DNA of 19,284 nt from Methylovirgula sp. (GTDB taxonomy: Bacteria; Pseudomonadota; Alphaproteobacteria; Rhizobiales; Beijerinckiaceae). The notes beneath the pieces are model-generated. The model worked only from the letters and a program-made list of their open reading frames with translations. It did no database searches and was not told the DNA's origin. The DNA is taken from positions 1-19,284 of the forward strand of contig JASHSW010000234.1 in assembly GCA_030038595.1 (NCBI GenBank), in the 5' to 3' direction. A program made the position numbers and the translations under genes. How positions within the stretch are numbered: position 1 is the first letter of the stretch; each line of letters starts with the position of its first letter. Below are positions 7,062-13,675 of this stretch, piece by piece.

Positions 7062-8861
7062 TCAGAGATTCTTCCCTTGCTGCGAAACACTGCCACGCGG
7101 CGGATCAGGCTTGGCATCGGTCTTCGGCGCGGTTGCGGCGAGGACGTTGAGAATGTTGACGGCCGCGGCGTTTTGGTTGGCTATCGCGAGGTCGCGCGCC
7201 GTGCGGCCGCCCGCCTCTCTGGCTGCGGGATTGGCGCCGAGTTGCAGGAGCACACCGATCATCGCGGGATTGTTGTGGACCGCGGCGATCATCAGGGCCG
7301 TCATGCCGGCAGTGGAGGCCGCGTTGACGTGCGCACCGCGCGCGACCAAAAGGCGCGCAATGTCGAGCGGCCCGACGCCCTCGACGAGCGCCATCTCGCG
7401 CTGCTCGATCGGGCGCTGGCTGGCGTCGATCATCAGCGGCGTCAACTTTTCCGCGCCCACGGGTTTGCTCACCATGGCGCCGGCGTCGACAAGCGCCTTG
7501 GCGGCCGCGAACTTGCCTTGCGCCAACGCGTAGGCGAGCGCCGTATAGCCTTGCGGGGTGACAGCATCGACGTCAGCCTTGCGTGCCACGAGCAGCTGAA
7601 TAGCCGGGACGTTGTCCTGCGCGGCGGCGTGCATGAGGGGAGTCCAGCCGTCGTTGTCCCGCGCCTCGATCTTTGCGCCGTCGTCGATTAGGTCGGCGAG
7701 CACGTCCATGTCACGCTGCTCGGCGGCGATGTGGATCGGATATTGGCCGAGTCCGTCGCGCCAGTTTACGTTCGCGCCCTTGCTCACCAGAAAACGGATG
7801 CGCTCGAGATCGCCGGCGAGCACCGCGCCGTCGAGAGCGGAATTTACGTCGAGGCCTTGGCTCAGCCATGTCTCGACTTGCGCATCGCCGACATGCGGGG
7901 CTTCGCCCGTCGTCGTATCCGTCGGCCGGATCGGATGCATTATCTGCGCATAGTAGGTCCCGTGCGCCGGGATGTCTCCGGAGATGATGCAAGTGCCGCA
8001 TTCGACGAGGGGAACTCCGTAATCAATGAGAATTTTCTTGATCTCGTCCTTGTGCTTCTCGAGTGCGTTGTCGATCATGTATTTCAGCACGGCGTCGGTC
8101 CGAGCTACCCCGAGCGCCAACTCGAACTCGAGGGGAATGGTGTCTTCCATGCGGTTGACCGGTTGGATCGTCAGCGGAGCGCCCTTCTTGGCCTTGGCGA
8201 AACCAGCGAAGGGCCCCCACACCGCGGCCACGTCGAGCTGACCTGAAGCGACCTCCTCGACCTGCCACCAAGGTTGGTCCTTGACGACCTTGTCGCCGTC
8301 GTAGGTGACGGGTTGAACTTCGATGTTCTTGGTGACGCCGTGCTGCGCCAATGCCTCCCGCAAACCGGATGTTTCGTAAACGCCGATCTTCAAGGTTTTC
8401 AGGCGCGGGTCGTCGAGGCTTGTGAAAGGAGCGATTCCCCTGTCGCTGCGGTAGGCCAGGACATAAGTCGACTTATAAAGAGGTAGCGTCGTCAATGCCT
8501 GTTGGTAATCTGCGGGGATGTCCATCAACACGTCGCAGGCGTCGGCATCGAAGGTCGCGCGGGTGAGACCGCGCTCGAGGTAGGGACGCCAATAATAGCT
8601 GAGCTCCGCTCCCATCGACTTCGCTAGAATTTCGGCGATCTTGTTCTCGAAGCCCTCCCCTTTCAGGTCCGAGAACGGCAGGTTGCCCGGATCGGCGCAG
8701 ACTCTGAGGAAGTCGAGCTTCTGCTTCGCCGCTTCGGCCTTTGCCGCGAGCTTCTGCGCGGCGGTCATATCGTCGAAGTCGGTCTGCGCACGCGCCGGTT
8801 GCCGAACGAGAAGCAAGACCGCGATCGAAGCGATCGCAAACAGAACGCTACGGAGTCTCAT
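7062..8861 (-). CDS. xoxJ: XoxJ/MxaJ-like binding protein fused to ankyrin repeats
   Basis: A 599-residue exported protein. The signal peptide is about residues 1-25 (cut after ARA). Residues about 50-300 form a solute-binding domain of the quinoprotein-dehydrogenase-associated family (TIGR03871-like, XoxJ/MxaJ), with LRVCADPGNLPFSD (52-65), CDVLMDIPADYQ (109-120) and VAAVWGPFAGF (211-221). A Cys-x-x-Cys pair is at 288-291. From about 340 to 575 it has roughly six or seven ankyrin units (for example DGWTPLMHAAAQDNVPAIQL and GMTALMIAAVHNNPAMIGVL), then a polar tail. The ATG at 8861 was chosen because it starts the signal peptide; the frame continues 56 codons upstream without meaning. XoxJ proteins are thought to assist XoxF maturation or activation. 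MxaJ/XoxJ proteins are usually about 270-300 residues, so the ankyrin half is an addition. Confidence 0.87.
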   Translation of the reverse strand: MRLRSVLFAIASIAVLLLVRQPARAQTDFDDMTAAQKLAAKAEAAKQKLDFLRVCADPGNLPFSDLKGEGFENKIAEILAKSMGAELSYYWRPYLERGLTRATFDADACDVLMDIPADYQQALTTLPLYKSTYVLAYRSDRGIAPFTSLDDPRLKTLKIGVYETSGLREALAQHGVTKNIEVQPVTYDGDKVVKDQPWWQVEEVASGQLDVAAVWGPFAGFAKAKKGAPLTIQPVNRMEDTIPLEFELALGVARTDAVLKYMIDNALEKHKDEIKKILIDYGVPLVECGTCIISGDIPAHGTYYAQIMHPIRPTDTTTGEAPHVGDAQVETWLSQGLDVNSALDGAVLAGDLERIRFLVSKGANVNWRDGLGQYPIHIAAEQRDMDVLADLIDDGAKIEARDNDGWTPLMHAAAQDNVPAIQLLVARKADVDAVTPQGYTALAYALAQGKFAAAKALVDAGAMVSKPVGAEKLTPLMIDASQRPIEQREMALVEGVGPLDIARLLVARGAHVNAASTAGMTALMIAAVHNNPAMIGVLLQLGANPAAREAGGRTARDLAIANQNAAAVNILNVLAATAPKTDAKPDPPRGSVSQQGKNL

Positions 8862-8886
8862 GAGTTGTTTCCGGTAAGGTTGGCAG

Positions 8887-8931
8887 AAAAAGAAAGGGTC
8901 CCCGGCGCGCATGGGAGCTCGCGCCGGGGAC
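8887..8931 (-). terminator. Intrinsic terminator or attenuator after xoxF
   Basis: On the minus strand a perfect 12-bp stem (GTCCCCGGCGCG with CGCGCCGGGGAC, arms 8920-8931 and 8898-8909, 10-base loop) is followed by CCTTTCTTTTTC. This is a classical rho-independent terminator shape 18 bases after the xoxF stop and about 25 bases before the XoxJ-like start. Partial read-through would give much more xoxF than accessory message. Confidence 0.75.
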
Positions 8932-8949
8932 GCCAGTGGTTGAGCCTCT

Positions 8950-10815
8950 TCAGTAGACGCGGAACGTGAAGAGCGTGCCACCTTGCGGGATGAGCGGCAG
9001 ATTGGTCGCCTTTGCCATCGCCGTCGCACCGATCGCGCCGAATTTGTCGTTCATGTCGAGACCGGCCGTGACCGGGAGGCCGATCCAACCGCCGATTCCG
9101 GTCCAGATCGAGATGTACTCCTTCCCGTCGATCTTATAGGCGATCGGATTGCCGATGATGCCGGAGGCGAGCTTGCGCTGCCACAGGACCTTGCCGGTAT
9201 CGCGATCGACCGCACGGAAGTCGCCGTTCAAGCTGCCGTAGAAGACAAGGCCGCCGTCGGTGACGAGAGCGCCGCCCCAGTCGGGGTAGGGATCCGGGAT
9301 ATCCCAATCTTCCTTGCCGGTCAGAACGTCGAATTTCTTGAACCGGCCGGCCACGCCTGGTTTTTCTTCATACATGTAGACGTTGGCGAAGACATAGACG
9401 GTGCCTTGCTGGAAGCTCGTGCGCTCCTGCGGTTCGTCCGTCATGCACCAGTTGTTGGTCGGGCAATAAAACTTCGTCGGGTCCTTGGGATCGACGGCGC
9501 AAGGCTGCTGGTCCTTGCCGCCCATCGCCGACGGACACGCCTGGGTCGTCACCCCGATCTTCAACGGCGAGTGTTCGTAGACTTTCACGGGACGGCCAGT
9601 CTTGAGATCGACCCGCTCCGCCCAGTTTACCGTCACGAACTTATGCGCGCGCAGGAGTTCGCCAGTTTCGCGGTTGAGCACGTAGGCGAAACCGTTGCGA
9701 TCGAAATGAACCAGGCATTTGCATGGTTTGCCGTCGACGTCTGGCATGTCGACGAGGATGTTCTCGTTCACGCCGTCATAGTCCCACTGGTCGAACGGAG
9801 TCCACTGGTAGTTCCACGCCACCGTTCCGTCTTCCAAATGGCGCGCCATGATCGTCATCGACCACTTGTTGTCCCATTTGCCGGAGTTGCAGGATTCTTG
9901 TGTCGGCGGGTTGGCGCCGCAGCGGGTCGTCGGACTCCAGTTGCCTGGGTTGCCGTTCGACTCGTAGATCAGTTTGAGTTCAGGGTCGTAACTGTACCAG
10001 GCCCAAGGCGAGCCGCCGCCGCGCTTCCACTCGTCGCCCGGATAAGTGAAGCCCTGATTTTGGGTCTGATCATGCCGAGAGTTGAACTTGTTCGTATCCG
10101 CCGTGATGCCGATTTCCTCGTCTGTGCCGTTGCTTTCCTTGCTCCAAACGAGCTTTCCGGTATCGAGGTCGTAGGCGTCGAGGCGGCCGCGAGCCGCGAA
10201 TTCATCGCCGCCGAAGCCGGCGATCACCAGGTTTCCGGCGATCATCGGCGCGTTGGTCTGCGTCTCGCCATGTTCCGGATAGGAGTGCTTGACGACCCAG
10301 ATCTCCTTGCCGGTCTTGGCATCGAGCGCGATAACGAAACCGTCGAGCGTGCCAAACACCACCTTACCGCTGGCGTAGGAGAGGCCGCGGTTCACGGTGT
10401 CGCAGCAGGCGCGCGGAACGGCCGACTCGTCGCGGTCGGTTTTCTTGAGATAGTTCCAGACTTCCTTCGGATTATCCGGATCGGAGAGATCGAGCGCTTG
10501 CACGATGTTCGGCCAGGCACTGACCAAAAACATCATCGGGGTGCCGTCGACCATGACGACGAGCGGCTGGCCTTCGTGGCCACGCAACGCGCCGCTCGAC
10601 TGCGACCACACCATCTGGAGCCTATCGACGTTCTCTTTGTTGATGTCGCTCAGCGCGCTATGGCGTTGCAGCGCATAATTTTGGCCGGTTACGGGCCAAA
10701 GGTTCGGATCTTTCTCCTCTTGGACGATGAATTCGTTCGCAAAGGCATAGGATGCGCTTGCGACAAGGCCGACCAATGCTCCTGCGAATAATAGAATTTT
10801 CCCTCGATGACTCAT
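8950..10815 (-). CDS. xoxF: Lanthanide-type PQQ methanol dehydrogenase XoxF
   Basis: A 621-residue periplasmic alcohol dehydrogenase that oxidises methanol (and perhaps other short alcohols or formaldehyde) using PQQ and a rare-earth ion. The signal peptide is about 1-27 (ASYAFA, then NEF). The PQQ-binding vicinal disulfide pair is Cys137-Cys138 (RACCDTVNRG). Putative metal ligands are Glu205 (GGDEFAARG), Asn289 (NGNPGNW) and Asp345/Asp347 in QWDYDGVNE. Asp345 is the catalytic base, and Asp347 is the extra aspartate that marks lanthanide XoxF enzymes as opposed to calcium MxaF. Further cysteines at 299, 309, 365, 367, 427, 439, 451 and 457 make it cysteine-rich. The ATG at 10815 has AGAGGA upstream and starts the signal peptide. 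The clade is uncertain; I suspect it is not XoxF5. Confidence 0.95.
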   Translation of the reverse strand: MSHRGKILLFAGALVGLVASASYAFANEFIVQEEKDPNLWPVTGQNYALQRHSALSDINKENVDRLQMVWSQSSGALRGHEGQPLVVMVDGTPMMFLVSAWPNIVQALDLSDPDNPKEVWNYLKKTDRDESAVPRACCDTVNRGLSYASGKVVFGTLDGFVIALDAKTGKEIWVVKHSYPEHGETQTNAPMIAGNLVIAGFGGDEFAARGRLDAYDLDTGKLVWSKESNGTDEEIGITADTNKFNSRHDQTQNQGFTYPGDEWKRGGGSPWAWYSYDPELKLIYESNGNPGNWSPTTRCGANPPTQESCNSGKWDNKWSMTIMARHLEDGTVAWNYQWTPFDQWDYDGVNENILVDMPDVDGKPCKCLVHFDRNGFAYVLNRETGELLRAHKFVTVNWAERVDLKTGRPVKVYEHSPLKIGVTTQACPSAMGGKDQQPCAVDPKDPTKFYCPTNNWCMTDEPQERTSFQQGTVYVFANVYMYEEKPGVAGRFKKFDVLTGKEDWDIPDPYPDWGGALVTDGGLVFYGSLNGDFRAVDRDTGKVLWQRKLASGIIGNPIAYKIDGKEYISIWTGIGGWIGLPVTAGLDMNDKFGAIGATAMAKATNLPLIPQGGTLFTFRVY

Positions 10816-11124
10816 GGCTTTTCCTCTCCAGCTTGGACTTGCGCGTCTGCCGTCTTGAGCGCGGACTCGTGCCGAGATTTCGTTGGCCGGTGAGCCCATC
10901 GCTTGGTCGTGCGCGCCCTCACCGAAGCGCATGATCTCGTTCATGCGACGACGCGCATGCTAGCGAGACGGGATACGAACGAGCTACGGCAGGGTTACCT
11001 AAAGGGCTCGGGAGTTTCTCCCGAAGCGGCAAAGGCTCTTGGGCTTCGCAAAAATGGAGATCTGGAGTTTGCGAAAGTTCGAACTCGGATTCTGGAAGCC
11101 CGCAAGCTTTTTGTGCCGCTCGTC
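10816..11124 (-). promoter_or_regulatory. Upstream region of xoxF with dyads
   Basis: No gene is supported here; frames crossing it show no domain. Three inverted repeats stand out. TTCGCAAA (11045-11052) pairs with TTTGCGAA (11068-11075) across 15 bases. AGTTCGAACT (11076-11085) is a perfect 10-bp palindrome directly adjacent. TCGGGAG/CTCCCGA (11008-11014, 11018-11024) forms a 7-bp hairpin with a 3-base loop. The first two look like regulator sites; the third could be a terminator for the small upstream gene or part of the xoxF leader. I could not identify a clear -35/-10 pair. The xoxF ribosome-binding site AGAGGA is at about 10822-10827. Confidence 0.4.
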
Positions 11125-11232
11125 TTACGGAGCTGCGTCGCCGCCGGCGAGGCGAGCCGAGATCCAGAGCGCCACGATTCCAATAGCGATCCCGACAAAA
11201 ATTCCACCGATGATCAAATTGATTGCGCCCAT
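11125..11232 (-). CDS. 35-residue single-helix membrane peptide
   Basis: A short frame starting at an ATG (11232) begins MGAINLIIGGIFVGIAIGIV, continues ALWISARLAGG and ends DAAP before a TAA stop. Residues about 5-24 are a glycine-containing hydrophobic helix, then an Arg, then a short polar tail, which is typical of real small inner-membrane proteins rather than of random frames. A TGAGA sequence nine bases upstream may serve as a weak ribosome-binding site. It lies about 310 bases upstream of xoxF on the same strand. I do not recognise a family. It may be an independent small gene, a subunit-like partner of the methanol system, or a chance frame. Confidence 0.5.
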   Translation of the reverse strand: MGAINLIIGGIFVGIAIGIVALWISARLAGGDAAP

Positions 11233-11523
11233 GACGCTTGTCTCACGTGATCCTTCTACCGGCCTTTCGGTACGTTAGGATCGCGCAGGGCGGCTGCGTA
11301 ATCTATTGCTAACATTGCTAAGAAAATCGGGAGGAAGACGAAGGCATTTTGGAAAGCATTGCACCCCAAAGAGCGGGCGTGAGACGTTCGGCGAGATTTT
11401 TTGAGAGGCCTTAAGTCTATCCGTGCGCCGGCTCCCATATCAGGGGGTGCGTCACCTGCGATATGGGAGCAGCTCGAAGCGTTGCGGGACAGGCGCGGGC
11501 TGGACGGACAGACCGCACCTGCC
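11233..11523. other. Non-coding stretch between small gene and tRNA
   Basis: No convincing protein gene was found. A minus-strand frame ending at 11256 has a tail reading FLPIFLAMLAIDYAAALRD and PNVPKGR. It overlaps the tRNA upstream and only a short part from an internal ATG (19 codons) could be real. A large inverted repeat at 11431-11470 is listed separately. Confidence 0.45.
11431..11470. repeat. Perfect 11-bp inverted repeat with nested stem
   Basis: GCTCCCATATC (11431-11441) and GATATGGGAGC (11460-11470) are exact reverse complements around an 18-base loop, which itself contains GGTG/CACC (11446-11449, 11453-11456). It lies 53 bases beyond the 3' end of the tRNA gene on the tRNA strand and has no T-run directly after it. 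It may act in tRNA 3'-end formation or termination. Confidence 0.55.
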
Positions 11524-11598
11524 TGGCTGGGGCGGGAGGATTCGAACCTCCGCATGGCGGAATCAAAATCCGCTGCCTTACCGCTTGGCTACGCCCCA
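11524..11598 (-). tRNA. tRNA-Gln (UUG anticodon)
   Basis: Read on the minus strand, the gene starts TGGGGCGTAGCCAAGCGG and folds as a full cloverleaf. The acceptor stem pairs TGGGGCG with CGCCCCA. The anticodon arm is GCGGA-TTTTGAT-TCCGC, giving anticodon UUG, which reads glutamine codons. The T arm contains GGTTCGAATCC. The CCA end is encoded at 11524-11526, so the tRNA body is 72 bases plus CCA. No intron or mismatch in the acceptor stem is seen. The acceptor starts with U, as usual for bacterial tRNA-Gln. Confidence 0.96.
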
Positions 11599-11678
11599 AA
11601 ACACCGGCGCGGCGGGAGCCAGGCCGTCGGCGGCGCGACCATAGGGCCAGCCCTGGAGTGCTGCAACCTCTTCCTCTA

Positions 11679-11714
11679 TGAAGACGGTGCCGTCCCGGTG
11701 AAGACGGCGCCGTC
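11679..11714 (+). promoter_or_regulatory. Two tandem dyads upstream of feruloyl-CoA synthetase
   Basis: TGAAGACGGYGCCGTC occurs twice with a 20-bp period (11679-11694 and 11699-11714), ending 39 bases before the next start codon. The core GACGGCGCCGTC in the second copy is a perfect 12-bp palindrome; the first has one mismatch. Two sites two helical turns apart suggest an operator, for example for a MarR-type regulator such as those controlling ferulate genes, but no regulator gene is present here. Confidence 0.4.
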
Positions 11715-11753
11715 GGATGACGCGGCGGCTTTGGACTTTGAGAGGAGCAGCGG

Positions 11754-13565
11754 ATGCCGCCCTCACCTCGGCGCGAGATCGATTTAGGCCGGCTCGAGAT
11801 GACGGTTGTGCCGGGACCCGAGGGCGCGCTCTATGTCGGCTCGCCTTTGCAGCTCGAAACGTACGAGACGCAGGTCACAGCCTGGCTCGATCGTTGGGCG
11901 GCACGCGCCCCGCAGCGCGTCTTTCTTGCCGAGCGCGACGCACGTGGCAACTGGCAAACTCTGACCTACGCCGAAGCGCGGGTCCGGACGCGGGCGCTTG
12001 CCACGGCGTTCCTTGGTCGAGGTCTCGGTCCGCAGCGGCCGCTCGTCATCCTTTCCGGCAATAGCGTCGCCCATGCGCTCGCGGGGCTCGCGGCCCTTTA
12101 TGTCGGCATTCCCTACGCGCCGATTTCGCCGGCCTATGCACTGGCCTCGGGCGATTTCAGCGCCTTGCGCGGCGTCCTCGAGCTGCTTACGCCGGGGCTG
12201 CTGTTTGTCGAGGACGGCCGACGCTTTGGAGCGGCCATCGATGCCGTTCTGCCGGAGTCCGTCGGGATCATCGCCGCCGAATCGCCGGGCGGCCGCGCCG
12301 CCGATCTCGCGACGCTCTTTGCGACGCCGGAAACGCCGGCCCTCGATTCGGCGCATGCCGAGGTCGGCCCGAACACGATCGCCAAATTCCTATTCACCTC
12401 AGGCTCGACGGCGATCCCGAAGGCGGTCGTCACCACACAGCGCATGCTCTGCGCAAACCAGGCGATGATCGCATCCGCTCTGCGTTTTCTGGGCGCCGCG
12501 CCGCCGGTGCTCGTCGATTGGCTGCCCTGGCATCATAGTTTCGGCGGCAATCAGAATTTCAACCTTGTGCTCCGACACGGCGGCACGCTCTACATCGACG
12601 CCGGCCGACCGACCGAGATCGCAGCGACGCTCGCCAATCTGTGGGAGATCTCTCCGACGCTTTATTTTAACGTGCCGCGCGGGTTCGAAGCGCTGCTGCC
12701 GCATCTCGCTCGCGACAAGGCGCTTGCCGAGAAGTTCTTTCATCGCTTGCAACTCACGTTCTGCGCGGGCGCTTCGTTACCGCGCCGTTGTTTCGATTCG
12801 GTCGCCGAAATCGCGGCACAGACCTGCGGCGAGCGGATCCGGACGATGAGCGGCTATGGAGCGACCGAGACTTCGCCCGCCACCGCGTTCGCAAGCGAGG
12901 ATGGCGCTCTTCTGCCGTTGCCGGGAAGCGAACTGAAGCTTGTGCCGGATGGCGAACGCTATGAAGCGCGGATCAAGGGCCCGCACGTCACGCCGGGCTA
13001 CTGGCGGCGTGCCGACCTTACGCAGCGCGCTTTCGATGCGGAAGGCTATTATCGGCTCGGTGATGCGCTGCGCATTTCCGCAAGCCGCGGGCTTTGGTTC
13101 GACGGACGACTCGATGACGATTTCAAGCTTGCGACCGGCGCATGGGTGCGTGTCGGTCCGTTGCGCGAGGAATTCGTCGAGGCGTTCGCCCCCTATGTCA
13201 GGGATCTGGCGATCGCCGGGGCAGGCGAGGCGGATCTTGCGGCGCTCGTCTTTGCGGATATTCCGGCGTGCCGCGCCTTAGCGCGTCTCGGCGCGCAGGT
13301 TTCCCCCGCCGAGGTCCTCGCCCATCCCGCAGTGCTCGAAAAATTCGCTGCTTTGCTGAACGGCTTCGCCGCAGCGAGATCCTCGCGCCGGATCACGAGG
13401 ATCGCGCTCTTGCATGAGCCGCCGCAACCGGACGAACTCACCGACAAGGGCGGCCTTAACCAGCGCGCGATTCTCGCCCATCGCGCCGCGCTCGTGCGGG
13501 ATCTTTATGAGGGCCGCAACGGTTCCGCCCCGGTGATCGGGCTCGAAACTCTTGCCGTTTCCTAG
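11754..13565 (+). CDS. Feruloyl-CoA synthetase-like acyl-CoA ligase
   Basis: A 603-residue AMP-forming CoA ligase of the feruloyl-CoA synthetase group, predicted to activate hydroxycinnamic acids such as ferulate with ATP and CoA in the cytoplasm. Visible motifs are the phosphate-binding loop FTSGSTAIPKAV (214-225; Ala replaces the common Gly), GYGATETSP (367-375), YRLGDA (433-438), FDGRLDDDFKLATG (449-462) and the C-terminal catalytic Lys565 in LTDKGGLNQ. APISPAYAL (122-130) is also typical of this group. GAGAGGAG lies 6 bases upstream of the ATG at 11754, which decides the start. The partner hydratase/lyase and vanillin dehydrogenase genes are not next to it, so the exact substrate remains inferred. 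Another aryl or acyl acid is possible. Confidence 0.82.
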   Translation: MPPSPRREIDLGRLEMTVVPGPEGALYVGSPLQLETYETQVTAWLDRWAARAPQRVFLAERDARGNWQTLTYAEARVRTRALATAFLGRGLGPQRPLVILSGNSVAHALAGLAALYVGIPYAPISPAYALASGDFSALRGVLELLTPGLLFVEDGRRFGAAIDAVLPESVGIIAAESPGGRAADLATLFATPETPALDSAHAEVGPNTIAKFLFTSGSTAIPKAVVTTQRMLCANQAMIASALRFLGAAPPVLVDWLPWHHSFGGNQNFNLVLRHGGTLYIDAGRPTEIAATLANLWEISPTLYFNVPRGFEALLPHLARDKALAEKFFHRLQLTFCAGASLPRRCFDSVAEIAAQTCGERIRTMSGYGATETSPATAFASEDGALLPLPGSELKLVPDGERYEARIKGPHVTPGYWRRADLTQRAFDAEGYYRLGDALRISASRGLWFDGRLDDDFKLATGAWVRVGPLREEFVEAFAPYVRDLAIAGAGEADLAALVFADIPACRALARLGAQVSPAEVLAHPAVLEKFAALLNGFAAARSSRRITRIALLHEPPQPDELTDKGGLNQRAILAHRAALVRDLYEGRNGSAPVIGLETLAVS

Positions 13566-13675
13566 CCGCCGGCGCGACGCGGCGCGCGGCAAGAGCCAAT
13601 TCACCTTGCAGAGCGAAAGCCATCGCCGTGGCGCCCGCAGCTTGCTAAAGAGAGCAGCAAATTTGAGGAAATTCC

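Noticed and set aside
8983..10791. A 602-codon open frame on the plus strand opposite xoxF
   Set aside because: It is antisense to a clearly recognisable XoxF with all active-site motifs; its translation is rich in Arg, Val and Asp with no domain, as expected for a shadow of GC-rich coding DNA.
10903..11250. A 115-codon plus-strand frame across the xoxF upstream region
   Set aside because: It overlaps the 35-codon membrane peptide on the other strand and the regulatory dyads, and its product has no domain-like pattern.
11256..11555. A 99-codon minus-strand frame ending near the small membrane peptide
   Set aside because: Its first part runs through the tRNA gene; only a short hydrophobic tail could be translated from an internal start, which is too little to support.
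11679..11714. Start of a CRISPR array
   Set aside because: Only two short imperfect repeats with a 4-base gap between them are present, and the repeat core is palindromic; there are no spacers or cas genes.
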